From Nocardia yamanashiensis NBRC 100130 (GTDB lineage: Bacteria > Actinomycetota > Actinomycetes > Mycobacteriales > Mycobacteriaceae), in NCBI RefSeq assembly GCF_001613325.1, contig NZ_BDCD01000006.1, positions 95,782-159,781 on the forward strand: 64,000 nt of DNA, in the 5' to 3' direction. The position numbers and the translations under genes are program-made. Below the pieces are notes generated by a model. It saw only the letters and a list, made by a program, of their open reading frames with translations. It had not been told where the DNA came from and searched no databases. Numbering within the stretch: position 1 is the first letter of the stretch; every line of letters begins with the position of its first letter. Of the stretch, positions 52,190 to 61,940 are shown one piece after another.

Positions 52190-52645
52190 ATGGACGCCCA
52201 CACCGCCGCCACCCGCAATATCGCCCCCACCGGCATCGAGCCGGTCATGAACTGCATGTTCAACCTGCTGCCCAAGCTCGGCATCAGCATTGCCGGTTCC
52301 CGGCTGCTGGCGGTGCGCGGCCGCAAGAGCGGCGAATGGCGCACCACCATGGTGAACGTCCTGACCGCCGAGGACGGCACCCGCTACCTCGTCGCCCCGC
52401 GCGGTCACACCCAATGGGTCCGCAACCTGCGCGTCGCCGGTTCGGGCGAACTGCGCCTGGGCCGCAAGGCCGAACCGTTCACCGCCGTCGAGGTCGCCGA
52501 CGCCGACAAGGTGCCCGTGCTGCGCGACTACCTGAAGCGCTGGGGCTGGGAGGTCGGCAAGTTCTTCGAGGGCATCACAAAGAACGCCACCGACGCCGAA
52601 CTGGCCGATATCGCGCCCGGCTTCCCCGTCTTTCGCATCGCGTGA
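52190..52645 (+). CDS. Deazaflavin (F420)-dependent nitroreductase family protein (Ddn-like)
   Basis: About 151 residues. The split-barrel signature ITGSRLL-like (ISIAGSRLLAVRGRKSGEWRTTMVNVL), RYLVAPRGHTQWVRNLRVAGSGELRLG and the C-terminal FEGITKNATDAELADIAPGFPVFRI match the FDOR-A/DUF385 family. Mycobacterial Ddn uses F420H2 to reduce quinones and activates nitroimidazoles. GAGGAG precedes ATG. It is under a divergent TetR regulator with two operators and ends at a hairpin. Confidence 0.9.
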   Translation: MDAHTAATRNIAPTGIEPVMNCMFNLLPKLGISIAGSRLLAVRGRKSGEWRTTMVNVLTAEDGTRYLVAPRGHTQWVRNLRVAGSGELRLGRKAEPFTAVEVADADKVPVLRDYLKRWGWEVGKFFEGITKNATDAELADIAPGFPVFRIA

Positions 52646-52653
52646 ACAAGATC

Positions 52654-52725
52654 AGTGGCACACCAGCACGGACAAATCGGGCGACACCCTGCGCTGGTGT
52701 GCCACTCGTTCAGCGCAGGGTGTCG
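52654..52725. terminator. Overlapping convergent terminator hairpins
   Basis: AGTGGCACACCAGC (52654-52667) pairs with GCTGGTGTGCCACT (52693-52706), 14 bp. CGACACCCTGCGC (52682-52694) pairs with GCGCAGGGTGTCG (52713-52725), 13 bp. The two stems share 52693-52694 and their arms interleave, so they compete. The second runs into the last codons of the convergent ArsC gene. Confidence 0.65.
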
Positions 52726-53078
52726 AGGGATTCGTCGTCGCGGACGATGCGGGCCTTGCCGTCGGCGGTCAGGACGATGGGGCGCTGGATGAGGCGCGGG
52801 TGGGTGGCGAGGGCGTCGATCCAGCGGTCACGGTCGGCGGGGGTCTTGCCCCACGCGCTGACGCCCAGTTCCTTGGCTTCGGCCTCGGCGGTGCGGGTGA
52901 TCTGCCAGGGTTCGAGGCCGAGTTTGCCCAGGACAGCGCGGATTTCGGCGGCGGTCGGCGGGTTGTCGAGGTAGCGGCGTTCGACATAGTCGGCACCGGT
53001 CTCGTCCAGCACCGCTTTGGCCGTGCGGCTCTTGGAGCACTTGGGGTTGTGCCAGATTTCGGTTACTTCGGATGCCAT
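52710..53078 (-). CDS. ArsC-family (Spx/arsenate reductase-like) protein
   Basis: About 122 residues. IWHNPKCSKSRTAKAVLDETG has the redox Cys14, and the thioredoxin-like fold continues with YVERRYLDNPPTAAEIRAVLGKLG, HPRLIQRPIVLTADGKARIVR. The Arg of RLIQRPIV is the usual substrate contact. Glutaredoxin-dependent arsenate reductases of this type are often only ArsC-like; no other arsenic genes are nearby, so substrate is uncertain. Confidence 0.9.
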   Translation of the reverse strand: MASEVTEIWHNPKCSKSRTAKAVLDETGADYVERRYLDNPPTAAEIRAVLGKLGLEPWQITRTAEAEAKELGVSAWGKTPADRDRWIDALATHPRLIQRPIVLTADGKARIVRDDESLDTLR

Positions 53079-53115
53079 AGCCGCAGCCTAGGCGGTCGCC
53101 CGCGGGCGGCCGCGT

Positions 53116-55002
53116 TCAGAGCCAGTCGACATGCCAGTGGTAGGGGCGCATCCAGTAGAGGCCGGCTTCGGGGATCGGACCGGCCCAGCGCTGCGCGGCT
53201 TGTTCGTAATGCCAGCGGTATTCGGGCGCGGGTTCGCCCTCGTGGATTTCGCGCAGATGGCGACGCCAGGTGTTGAGCATCGGCGGAACCGCCATCGGAT
53301 CCTGCCCCGACGCCCAATCCACGCACCGCCCCATGAGGGTGTCGACCGCGTGATTGGCCGCATTGCGATCCCCGGTACTCAGCGAATGCAGATACGCGGC
53401 AACCAGGTTGTAGGCGATCCCGTCGTGCACGGACGTCTGCCCGTTCTCCAGCGCCCAGATCCCCAGATGCGTCGGCCCCTGCTCGTCGATCCACACCTCG
53501 TGCGCCTCGGCCACCCGATTGTCGAAGATCAGCGACATCAGCAGCCCCAGCACCGCTTTCCCCACGATCAGCGGATCCGGCTTCCCACTCGCCATCGAAT
53601 CATCGATCAGCGCACGATAAGCCGCCGCCGCGATCCCCGGCCGCTGCGCATCCAGCAGCGCGTCCGCCGTCTCCCCACCGGCCACCATCTCCGCCGGCGG
53701 CTGCGCATGCGGCGTGGCACTCTCCGGATCACTCCCCGAAACCCGCAGGTACTGGGTCGCATTCGCATCCGCCGGCGACGGCGCGTACGTTCCGGCCAAC
53801 GGCGGCGGCATCGCGCCAGGCCCCGTGAACGGCGGCCCGCTCGGCGGCGGACCCCCGAAAGGACTTGTGCCGGCGGGCGGAACAGCGACCGGCCCTGCTG
53901 TGGGCATAGCGACGGTGGGCGGCGTACCCGCCGGTCCCTGGAACGGAATCGCCACGGTCGGTGGCGCACCGAAAGGGTCATCAGCCGATCCCGGTGCGGC
54001 GAACGGTCCTTGGGACTGCGGGAGGCCGACCGGACCTGAACCGGGCGGCGTTGTCGCGGTTCCCGGGAAGGGAATCACGATCGCGGACTGCGACTGCGCA
54101 CCGAACGGATCCGCGGCAGCCTGCGGCTCCACCGCGGCGAACCGATCCACAGGTTCGGAAGGATTCGCGGGCACAGGAGAATTCACGGCGGCGAATGGAT
54201 CGGCCTGAGCGGGCAAATCCGCAGGTGAGTGTCCATTCGCGGCAGCGAAAGCGTCAATGGAGGCAGGCGAATCCGACGGGGCGAAAGGATCCGCGGCAGC
54301 GAGCGGGTCGCCCGGGGCGAAGGGATCCGGGGCGCCGAGCGCGGCCGGTGGTGTGGCGTTGACGGCGGCGGCGTGGTCGAGGTATTCGAGTGCTACACGG
54401 GCGAATTCGATGTCGTGGCTGGTGAGCCAGGCGCGGCCGGAGCGTAGGAGGTCGATGAGGTCGGGGCCGGCGCCGTTTTCGATGGCGGCGCAGACGCCGT
54501 AGTAGCCGTAGGCGCGGTATTCGTCGTAGCCGTCGCCTTCGGCGACCAGGAGGCGGGCGTAGCGGCTGGCCAGGTCGTGGCGTTCGATATCGCCGAGCAG
54601 GGTGCAGGCGGTCATGGCGGCCATCAGGACTTCGCCGTGATCGGCGTGGGCGCGGCGTAGTTCGATGCAGCGGTCGGCCATGGTGACGGCGCTGTCGGCG
54701 CGGTCGAGCTGGGTGGCGGCCTCCACGGCCATGGAGTACATGCTGGCCATGGTGGCGGGCGGGATGTCGGCGGGGAAGCGGGCGGGGCCCTGTTCGGCGA
54801 TCCGCAGGGCCTGCTCGAATTCGCCTGCGGCGAAGGCGGACCGGAAGCGGTAGGAGACGATCCAGCCGTAGTCCTTGGGGTCCGGTGGCGCGGTGAGCCC
54901 GTCGTCGAATGCCGTCAGCCTGGCCAGCGCGTCCGGTGCGCGACCCGCGTCCAGCATGCCGCTCGCCTCGTTCATCACCTCGACGAACGCATTTCGATCC
55001 AC
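53116..55002 (-). CDS. Large helical-repeat protein with long Pro/Ala linker (paralog A)
   Basis: About 628 residues. Residues 1-215 are TPR-like helices (LDAGRAPDALARLTAFDDGL, FEQALRIAEQGPARFPADIPP, RCIELRRAHADHGEVLMAAM). A low-complexity linker of about 215 residues (DPFAPGDPLAAADPFAPSD-type repeats, many Pro and Gly) follows. The C-terminal 195 residues (TADALLDAQRPGIAAAAYRALI; SLIFDNRVAEAHEVWIDEQG) end in YHWHVDWL. The N- and C-terminal parts align with paralog B, which lacks the long linker. GTG 55002 matches paralog B's VDRxxF start; ATG 55026 is an alternative. Function unknown. Confidence 0.75.
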   Translation of the reverse strand: MDRNAFVEVMNEASGMLDAGRAPDALARLTAFDDGLTAPPDPKDYGWIVSYRFRSAFAAGEFEQALRIAEQGPARFPADIPPATMASMYSMAVEAATQLDRADSAVTMADRCIELRRAHADHGEVLMAAMTACTLLGDIERHDLASRYARLLVAEGDGYDEYRAYGYYGVCAAIENGAGPDLIDLLRSGRAWLTSHDIEFARVALEYLDHAAAVNATPPAALGAPDPFAPGDPLAAADPFAPSDSPASIDAFAAANGHSPADLPAQADPFAAVNSPVPANPSEPVDRFAAVEPQAAADPFGAQSQSAIVIPFPGTATTPPGSGPVGLPQSQGPFAAPGSADDPFGAPPTVAIPFQGPAGTPPTVAMPTAGPVAVPPAGTSPFGGPPPSGPPFTGPGAMPPPLAGTYAPSPADANATQYLRVSGSDPESATPHAQPPAEMVAGGETADALLDAQRPGIAAAAYRALIDDSMASGKPDPLIVGKAVLGLLMSLIFDNRVAEAHEVWIDEQGPTHLGIWALENGQTSVHDGIAYNLVAAYLHSLSTGDRNAANHAVDTLMGRCVDWASGQDPMAVPPMLNTWRRHLREIHEGEPAPEYRWHYEQAAQRWAGPIPEAGLYWMRPYHWHVDWL

Positions 55003-55254
55003 AGCCTCCACGCCTTCCCACATCATTCAGGCCCGGATCGTATGGCGCGCTGCCAGACCGCCGGGCCCAGTGAGGGCAAGGTCATAGTTTGGAAACCCGC
55101 GGTATGACCGCGGGCCCGCCGATAATGCCCCGCCCCAACGTAATTGCACCTTACCGGCGTCCGCCAGGGTGCTGCCAACGAGTGGGTCTGCGTGTTGCGT
55201 TCGCCGGTGGCGTGGGGTTCGGGCCGCGCCACCGGTGTGCGTGCGCAACGGTTT

Positions 55255-55614
55255 TCAGCCCGGCACCTTGTCCAGGAAGCCCTGCACGCGGCTGATCCGC
55301 CCAGCGGCGAGGGTGATCACGTCGAAGCCGATCACCAGGGGTTCGTCGGCGCCGGGTGCGCCGAGGGTCCAGGTGAATCGGGCGATGTCGTGGTGCCCGT
55401 CGACCGGCCCGAGCCCGAATTGCAGTCCGGCGAACTGGGCTTGCGCGCCGGCCACCATCGAGTCGATGGCGTCGGTGCCGGACAGCTGGGCCAGCGGGTC
55501 GGTGAATTCGGCGTCGGCCGTGTACAACTCGTCGATCAGCGCTTTGCGCTTGCCGGCGTCCTGCTCGTTCCAGGTGTCGATGTAGCGCTGGGCAATGTTC
55601 TCGTATTCGCTCAT
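55255..55614 (-). CDS. SnoaL-like NTF2-fold protein
   Basis: About 119 residues. YENIAQRYIDTWNEQDAGKRKALIDELYTADAEFTDPLAQLSGTDAID is the SnoaL opening, with AQFAGLQFGLGPVDGHHDIARFTWTLG and VIGFDVITLAAGRISRVQGFLD. The Asp/His pair (TDPL, GHHD) could serve in catalysis, but most such proteins are uncharacterised. It lies between two paralogous helical-repeat genes on the same strand. The 55003-55254 gap beyond its end holds only a CCCGCGGT/ACCGCGGG 8-bp hairpin at 55096-55114. Confidence 0.85.
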   Translation of the reverse strand: MSEYENIAQRYIDTWNEQDAGKRKALIDELYTADAEFTDPLAQLSGTDAIDSMVAGAQAQFAGLQFGLGPVDGHHDIARFTWTLGAPGADEPLVIGFDVITLAAGRISRVQGFLDKVPG

Positions 55615-55682
55615 GTACCAAGCATCTTCGCCGCGGCGCACGGAAGCGATTACGCGTCGGGTAAAGCTTCCGGAGACGACCG

Positions 55683-56996
55683 TCACAGCCAGTCGATGAC
55701 CCAGCGCGAGGGGTGTGACCAGTACAGCGGCCCCAGCGGCGCGGTGTATCCGAGCCGCTGTTCGGCCGCTTCGACCTGCGCGAACACCTGCGGCGGCGGG
55801 GCGTCGTCGTAGATCTCGGTGAGATGGCGCCGCCAGTTGGTCAGCATGCGCACCACCACCTCGGGTTCGCGCGCGACGGCGTAGTCGGTGCAGTTCGCCA
55901 TGATGGTGTCCACGGCCCGGGTCGCGGCGGCCTTGTCCCCCGAGGACAGCGAGTGCAGGTACGCCTCGATCAGCCGGTAGCCGATGAGGTCGTGCGCCGA
56001 GGTCTGGCCCTGCTCCAGCGCCAGTGTGCCGATCTTGGTGCCGGGCCCGTCGTCCACCCACACTTCGAACGCTTCGCGCACCCGATTGTCGAAGATCAGC
56101 GCCTGCAACAGCCCGAGCAGTGATTTGCCCATGATGAGCAGATCCGGCCGGCCGGTGGCAAGCGCGTCGGCGATGAGCGCCCGGTAGGCCGTCTCGGCCC
56201 GCGCCGGTTGTCCCGCCGCGAGGAGCTCGTCGGCGTATTCCCCGGCCGCGCACTGCTCGGCCGGTGGCTGCTGCGCCATCGGAGCCGCCTGCGGGCCCTG
56301 TCCGGGCGCGAACCGCACCCCGCTGACCCGGTCGACCGCCTCGGCCCGCTCCCGCAACGCCGGGAAGCTCTCGATGAACCCCAGCGCCGCCTGCGCCTGC
56401 TGATTCTCGGTCCCCCGCAACCATTCCCGGCCTGCCAGCAACATGTCCATCGCCTCGGGATCGGGCTGCTCGGCCACCAGCTCGCACAGCTGCTGATACC
56501 CGTGCGCCCGGTACCGCTCGAACCCCTCCGCCGCGTTCACCAGCAGCATCGAGTACCCCCGCGCCAGGTCGCGCCGCCCGATCCGCCCCAGCAGCGTCCC
56601 GGCCGTCATGGCCGCCATCAGCACTTCCTCGCGCTGATTCTGGCTGCGGCGCAGCTCGATACACCGATCCGCCATCCGCACCACCGCATCCGGCTGCCCG
56701 AGCCGCGCGGCCGCTTCCATGGCCTCGGAGTACATCGTCCCCACCACCGGCGCGGGCACATCGGCCGGGAACCGTTCGGGTCCGTGCTCGGCCAGCCGCA
56801 GCGCCCGCGCGTAATCCCCGGTCTCGAACGCGCCCCGGAACCGGTAGTAGTGGATCCACCCGTAATCCTCGGGCGGCAGCGGCGATTCCAGCCCCGCGTC
56901 ATAGGCGTCGAGCAGCGCCAGCGCTTCCGCCGCGCGCCCGGCCTGCAGCAGTTGCGTCGACTCCGTCATGACGGCGACGAACTTCTCGCGATCCAC
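55683..56996 (-). CDS. Helical-repeat protein (paralog B)
   Basis: About 437 residues. The sequence TQLLQAGRAAEALALLDAYDAGLESPLPPEDYGWIHYYRFR, ALRLAEHGPERFPADVPAP and RCIELRRSQNQREEVLMAAMTAGTLLGR aligns with paralog A at 53116. The linker is only about 30 residues (GQGPQAAPMAQQPPAE) before the second helical part, which ends RWVIDWL. GTG 56996 is preferred since GGAGGGGA precedes it; GTG 57023 is also in frame. TPR-like repeats suggest protein binding. No family name is recognised. Confidence 0.78.
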   Translation of the reverse strand: MDREKFVAVMTESTQLLQAGRAAEALALLDAYDAGLESPLPPEDYGWIHYYRFRGAFETGDYARALRLAEHGPERFPADVPAPVVGTMYSEAMEAAARLGQPDAVVRMADRCIELRRSQNQREEVLMAAMTAGTLLGRIGRRDLARGYSMLLVNAAEGFERYRAHGYQQLCELVAEQPDPEAMDMLLAGREWLRGTENQQAQAALGFIESFPALRERAEAVDRVSGVRFAPGQGPQAAPMAQQPPAEQCAAGEYADELLAAGQPARAETAYRALIADALATGRPDLLIMGKSLLGLLQALIFDNRVREAFEVWVDDGPGTKIGTLALEQGQTSAHDLIGYRLIEAYLHSLSSGDKAAATRAVDTIMANCTDYAVAREPEVVVRMLTNWRRHLTEIYDDAPPPQVFAQVEAAEQRLGYTAPLGPLYWSHPSRWVIDWL

Positions 56997-57056
56997 CCGT
57001 GCACTCCCCTCCGGTCGAACCACGGAGTCTAGGGCACGACCGGATCGGCGGGCGAT

Positions 57057-58493
57057 CTACACGTCGAAGTACAGCTCGAATTCGTAGGGGTGCGGGCGCA
57101 GGTTGATTTCCGCGATTTCGGTGTCGCGCTTGATCCGGATCCAGGTGTCGATCAGGTCCTCGGTGAAAACGCCGCCCTGGGTGAGGTATTCGTGGTCGGC
57201 TTCGAGCCGGTCGATGACGGCGTCCAGGCTGCCGGGAGTCTGGGTGACCTCGGCCGATTCCTCGGGGGTGAGTTCGTAGAGGTCCTTGTCGATGGGGATG
57301 GCGGGCTCGATTTTGTTCATGATGCCGTCGAGTCCGGCCATCATCATCGCGGCGAAGGACAGGTAGGGGTTGCCGGAGGAGTCCGGGCAGCGGAATTCCA
57401 GCCGTTTGGCGTACGGGTTCGCGCCGGTTACCGGGATGCGCACCGCGGCGGATCGATTGCGCTGGGAGTAGACGAGATTCACCGGCGCTTCGTACCCGGG
57501 CACGAGGCGTTTGTAGGAATTCACCGTGGGATTGGTGAAGGCCAGCAGCGACGGCGCGTGATGCAGCAGCCCGCCGATATAGTGGCGCGCCAGATCGGAG
57601 AGCCCCGCATAGCCGGCTTCGTCGTAGAACAGCGGCGTGCCGTCCTTCCACAACGATTGGTGCACATGCATTCCCGAACCGTTGTCGCCGAAAAGCGGTT
57701 TGGGCATGAAGGTCACGGTCTTGCCGGACTCCCAGGCGGTGTTCTTGATGATGTACTTGTAGAGCATCAGATCGTCGGCGGCGGCCAGCAGAGTATTGAA
57801 TTTGTAATTGATTTCGGCCTGTCCGGCGGTTCCGACCTCGTGGTGGCCCTTCTCCAGTTCGAAGCCGGAGACCATGAGGTTGGTGCACATCCGGTCGCGC
57901 AGGTCCACATCGTGGTCGTAGGGCGCGACCGGGAAGTATCCACCCTTGGGGCGGATCTTGTAGCCGCGGTTGATGGTCCCGTCCGGGTTCAGCGCCGACC
58001 CGGTGTTCCAGTCCGCCGAGGCCGAATCCACCTCGTAGAACGCCTTGTTCATGCTGGTGTCGTAACGCACCGAATCGAAGATGTAGAACTCGGCCTCGGG
58101 CCCGAAGTAGGCGGTGTCGGCGAGTGCGGTGGAGCGCAGATATTCCTCGGCCTTGCGGGCCACATTGCGCGGATCGCGGCTGTAGGCCTCGCGGGTGTGC
58201 GGATCGTGCACGAAACAGTTGATGTTCAAGGTTTTCGCGGCGCGGAACGAATCCAGTTGCGCGGTGCGCAGATCCGGGAGCAGCAGCATATCGGATTCGT
58301 GAATGGCCTGGAATCCGCGCACCGACGAACCGTCGAAGGCGATGCCGTTGTCGACCAGATCGTCGCCGAACATACTTGCGGGAATGGAGAAGTGCTGTTG
58401 CACGCCGGGGACGTCACAGAACCGGATGTCGACGTACTCGACTTCCTCGGTGTCGATGTAGTCCTGCACTCCGCTGGTAGTAGGTGGGATCAC
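57057..58493 (-). CDS. glnA: Glutamine synthetase type I (GlnA1-type)
   Basis: About 478 residues, equal to mycobacterial GlnA1. It has [21 protein letters not shown], the Asp latch region [34 protein letters not shown] (metal ligands), [18 protein letters not shown] and [21 protein letters not shown]. The adenylylation site is Tyr406 in [10 protein letters not shown]. It makes glutamine from glutamate and ammonia and forms a dodecamer. GTG 58493 follows GAGGAG. The other genes usually beside actinobacterial glnA1 (lipA, lipB, glnA2) are absent, so this may be an additional copy. Divergent from the FadD-type gene. Confidence 0.95.
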   Translation of the reverse strand: MIPPTTSGVQDYIDTEEVEYVDIRFCDVPGVQQHFSIPASMFGDDLVDNGIAFDGSSVRGFQAIHESDMLLLPDLRTAQLDSFRAAKTLNINCFVHDPHTREAYSRDPRNVARKAEEYLRSTALADTAYFGPEAEFYIFDSVRYDTSMNKAFYEVDSASADWNTGSALNPDGTINRGYKIRPKGGYFPVAPYDHDVDLRDRMCTNLMVSGFELEKGHHEVGTAGQAEINYKFNTLLAAADDLMLYKYIIKNTAWESGKTVTFMPKPLFGDNGSGMHVHQSLWKDGTPLFYDEAGYAGLSDLARHYIGGLLHHAPSLLAFTNPTVNSYKRLVPGYEAPVNLVYSQRNRSAAVRIPVTGANPYAKRLEFRCPDSSGNPYLSFAAMMMAGLDGIMNKIEPAIPIDKDLYELTPEESAEVTQTPGSLDAVIDRLEADHEYLTQGGVFTEDLIDTWIRIKRDTEIAEINLRPHPYEFELYFDV

Positions 58494-58756
58494 TGTGGGG
58501 CTCCTCGTACAGCCGCACCGCTGCCCGATCGGACGGCCCGGTCGGGGTCCGGTGTCCTCTTCGTGCAATTCACGATACGTCCGACGCATGATCAAGATTC
58601 CCGAATCGGACCGGGCCACAGCCTTTGTCACTGTGCACAAATCGCCCCGGGCAGATCTTGCTGATTGCCACTTACCGCGAGCGGACTTTGTGCGGTGTGC
58701 TGTATGACACCACGGGGCCGTGGCGGCCCCGCCCACGCATGAGCCAGAGGTAGGTC

Positions 58757-60580
58757 GTGAGTTCATCCATGGCGGCGCAGCCCGCGCCCGCAGCGGCGGC
58801 ACAGCCGGCGCCCCGCACCCTGTGCGAGGCGTTCCAGTCCAATGTGACCCGGTATCCGGATGCGGTCGCGCTGCGCACGCTGGGCGGGGCGGTGTCGATC
58901 ACCTGGGGCGAGTACGGGCGGCGGGTGCGGGCCATCGCGACCGGGCTGGCGGCGCTGGGCATCGGCGCCGGGGACACCGTGGCGCTCATGATGACCAACC
59001 GGCCGGAGTTCCATCTGGTCGATACCGGCGTGCTGCACACCGGGGCCACGCCGTTCTCGGTGTACAACACCAATCCGGTGGATCTGCTGGTCTACCAGTA
59101 CGGCAATGCGGGCAACAAGGCGGTGATCTGCGAGCAGCAGTTCGCGCCGCAGGTGCTGGCGGCGGTGGAAAAGGCGGCGGCGCAGGGCATCACGGTCGAG
59201 CACGTGATCTGCGTGGACGGCGCGCCGGAGGGCACCGTGCCGCTGGCCGAGATCGAGGCGACCGAAGCCGCGGACTTCGATTTCGACGCGACGTGGCGCG
59301 CGGTCGATCCGCAGAGCGTGCTCACCATCGTCTACACCTCCGGCACCACCGGCCCGCCCAAGGGCGTCGAGCTCACCCACGTGAACTTCCTCGAAAACGC
59401 CCGCGTGGTGGACGAATTCGGCGGCGGCACCCCGGCCGATCGCGTGGTGTCCTACCTGCCCGACGCGCACGCCGCCAATCGCTGGGTGGCGCACTATCTT
59501 TCGCTGATCTCCGGCGGCCAGATCACCACCAGCCCCGATCTCAAGCAGGTCGCCGCCGCGCTGATCGAGGTCCGGCCGACGGTGTTCCTCGGGGTGCCGC
59601 GTGTGTGGGTGAAAGTCAAAGCGGCCCTGGAAGAGCGGCTCGCGGGCGAGAGCCCGGTCAAACGGAAGCTGGTGGGCTGGGCCGTCGCGACCGGCCGTGC
59701 CCGCGCCCGCGCGGTCTCCGACGGCCGCGCTCAGGGTGTGCTCGACAAGGTGCAGTACCGCGTGGCCGATCGCCTGGTGCTCGCGTCCATCCGCGCCCGT
59801 CTGGGCCTGGACCAGGTGCGCATCGCCGTGACCGGGTCCGCGCCGATCCCCAAGGACACGCACGAGTTCTTCCTGGGTCTGGGTCTGCCGTTGTGCGAGG
59901 GGTACGGCATGACCGAATGCACCGCGGCGGCGACGCTGGGCCGCCCGGACCGCATCAAGATCGGGACGGTGGGCACGCCGGTACCGGGCGCACAAGTCCG
60001 CATCGCCGAGGACGGGGAGGTCCTGGTGCGCGGGCGCATGGTCATGCGCGGCTACCGCAATGCCCCCGACAAGACGGCCGAGGCCGTGGACGCCGACGGC
60101 TGGCTGCACACCGGCGATATCGGCGAACTGGACGCCGAGGGGTTCCTGAAGATCGTCGATCGCAAGAAGGAACTCATCATCAGCGCGCACGGCAAGAACA
60201 TGTCGCCGACCAATATCGAGAACACCGTCACCGAGAGCACGCCCCTCGCGGGCACGGTGGTGGCGATCGGCGAGGCCCGCCAATACAACACCGCGCTCAT
60301 CCTGCTGGATCCGGATCTGGCCGCCGCCTTCGCCGAACGCCATCAGCTACCGGACCGCAGCATTGCCGCCCTGGCCGCCGACCCGACCGTGCTGAAAGCC
60401 CTGCAAGAGGGCATCGATGCGGCCAATGCCAAGCTCTCGCGGGTGGAACAGATCAAGAAGTTCGCGGTGCTGCCCGAGGTGTGGAATCCGGGATCGGATT
60501 GCCTCACGGCCACCGGCAAACTCAGGCGCAAACCCATAGCTATTGCCTATGCGGATACTATCGAGGCGCTGTACAGGTAG
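58757..60580 (+). CDS. Long-chain acyl-CoA synthetase (FadD/AMP-binding)
   Basis: About 607 residues. It has the ATP motif [22 protein letters not shown]-like region, [14 protein letters not shown] (A5), [23 protein letters not shown] (A7/A8) and the C-terminal catalytic Lys in TATGKLRRK. The N-terminal Ala/Pro/Gln-rich 18 residues are dispensable. It activates a fatty acid as acyl-AMP, then acyl-CoA, like the FadD11 group. It is followed 11 bp later by a PucR-type regulator. The 263-bp gap to glnA holds both promoters. Confidence 0.94.
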   Translation: MSSSMAAQPAPAAAAQPAPRTLCEAFQSNVTRYPDAVALRTLGGAVSITWGEYGRRVRAIATGLAALGIGAGDTVALMMTNRPEFHLVDTGVLHTGATPFSVYNTNPVDLLVYQYGNAGNKAVICEQQFAPQVLAAVEKAAAQGITVEHVICVDGAPEGTVPLAEIEATEAADFDFDATWRAVDPQSVLTIVYTSGTTGPPKGVELTHVNFLENARVVDEFGGGTPADRVVSYLPDAHAANRWVAHYLSLISGGQITTSPDLKQVAAALIEVRPTVFLGVPRVWVKVKAALEERLAGESPVKRKLVGWAVATGRARARAVSDGRAQGVLDKVQYRVADRLVLASIRARLGLDQVRIAVTGSAPIPKDTHEFFLGLGLPLCEGYGMTECTAAATLGRPDRIKIGTVGTPVPGAQVRIAEDGEVLVRGRMVMRGYRNAPDKTAEAVDADGWLHTGDIGELDAEGFLKIVDRKKELIISAHGKNMSPTNIENTVTESTPLAGTVVAIGEARQYNTALILLDPDLAAAFAERHQLPDRSIAALAADPTVLKALQEGIDAANAKLSRVEQIKKFAVLPEVWNPGSDCLTATGKLRRKPIAIAYADTIEALYR

Positions 60581-60591
60581 TAGGAGAGTTG

Positions 60592-61776
60592 ATGCAGGCA
60601 CGAACCCGGGACCGGGCGCTCGAGGAGCTGTACCGGCGTGCGGTCGTGGTGCGGGACGAATTCACCAGCGTGCTGCCGCCCTACCGCACCCTGCCGCAGC
60701 GATTGGTGGAGAGCGGATTCGAACGCGGCATCAAGCTGAACGTCGAGCTCTACTTCGACTATGTGCGCAGCGGCGTGACCCCCTCCCACGACGACACCCG
60801 CGAATTGGTGGAGATCGCGCTGGGCCGGGTGCGCGACGGCGAACCCCTGGAAGAGGTGCTGGGCCGCTACCGCTACGGCGCGGAATTCATCTGGACCCGC
60901 CTGCGGGTCGCGGCCGACGAGACCGAACGCGAACTGCTCACCGACGCCGCGCTCTCGCTGCTGCAATACGTGACGCTGGTGACCGAGCGCATCGCGACCG
61001 CCTGCCTGCAACGGGCGCACGATCCGCGCTGGGAACTCCTCGACCGCCGCCGGGCCATCGCCGATGCGCTGCTCACCGGGCGCGATCCGATCGAATGGGC
61101 CGAGGAACCGGCCATCGCGGTCCCGGACGCGGTGCTCATCGCGGTGTTCCGGCTCGGGGGCGGGCGCGGCACCGACACCAGCGAGCTGCGCCATCGCATC
61201 GAAGCGATTCCCGGGGTGTTCCTGCGCCTGGACAGCGGCGGCTGGACCGCGCTGCTGCCGCTGCAACCCGGCGACGACGGCACCGCCACCACCGCCGCGC
61301 TCGCCGCCCGTCTGCCCGCTGCCGCGCCCGGGCAACCCGAGCGGCCCGCGCCGTTCTGGGTCGGCGTCACCGCGGCCCCCACCCGCGCGGCGATTCCCGA
61401 ACAGTTCGCCGAGGCCCGCATGCTCGCCGAACTCGGCCGCTGCCTGGATCGTTCGCAGATCGTGTGCCGGCGCGCCGATCTGATGTTCGAGTACACGGTC
61501 GCCGCGGGCGGTCCGGCGCGGGCCGGGCTGGCGGCGGTGCTGGCCCCGCTGGACACCCAGCCGCTGCTGGCCGAAACCCTGGAAGTGTTCGTGGACACCG
61601 GATTCAACCAGCTGGCCACCGCGCGGCTGCTCACCATCCACCGCAATACGGTCACCTACCGGCTGGCCCGCGTGCACGAACTCACCGGCCTGGACCCGCA
61701 TCGCCCCACCGATGCCATGACGCTGTCGGCGGCCCGCATCGCCCGCCGGCTCGAGGCCGCGTCCTTCACGCCGTAG
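60592..61776 (+). CDS. PucR-type transcriptional regulator (CdaR-like, helix-turn-helix)
   Basis: About 394 residues. A RsbT co-antagonist-like N-domain (RRAVVVRDEFTSVLPPYRTLPQRLVES) is followed by a GGDEF-like CdaR region and the C-terminal PucR HTH: LAETLEVFVDTGFNQLATARLLTIHRNTVTYRLARVHELTGLD. SD AGGAGAG precedes ATG. It is probably cotranscribed with the acyl-CoA synthetase upstream (11-bp gap). It may regulate fatty-acid or related catabolic genes; the target is not evident. Confidence 0.9.
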   Translation: MQARTRDRALEELYRRAVVVRDEFTSVLPPYRTLPQRLVESGFERGIKLNVELYFDYVRSGVTPSHDDTRELVEIALGRVRDGEPLEEVLGRYRYGAEFIWTRLRVAADETERELLTDAALSLLQYVTLVTERIATACLQRAHDPRWELLDRRRAIADALLTGRDPIEWAEEPAIAVPDAVLIAVFRLGGGRGTDTSELRHRIEAIPGVFLRLDSGGWTALLPLQPGDDGTATTAALAARLPAAAPGQPERPAPFWVGVTAAPTRAAIPEQFAEARMLAELGRCLDRSQIVCRRADLMFEYTVAAGGPARAGLAAVLAPLDTQPLLAETLEVFVDTGFNQLATARLLTIHRNTVTYRLARVHELTGLDPHRPTDAMTLSAARIARRLEAASFTP

Positions 61777-61940
61777 CCCGTTAGGCAAGTGCACAATTCG
61801 CTCGCGTGCAGTCTTGGCGATTGCCGATAGCGGCACGCCAGGGCTGTGCGGTGTGCTGAATCCCGACGACGAGGTCGGCACGCGACGCCGTGAGAACGGT
61901 TGTGCGCGGCGGCCTCCCGACCGATCCGCAGAGGTAGAAC

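Noticed and set aside
58494..58756. Possible GlnR or CRP site in the glnA/fadD gap
   Set aside because: Only short arms (TTTGT..ACAAA) are symmetric; no convincing consensus match.
58720..61776. A 1018-codon open frame across the acyl-CoA synthetase and regulator genes
   Set aside because: Only its last third (from 60592) encodes the PucR-type regulator; the first part is a shifted frame of the FadD-type gene with Arg/Gly-rich, non-protein-like composition.
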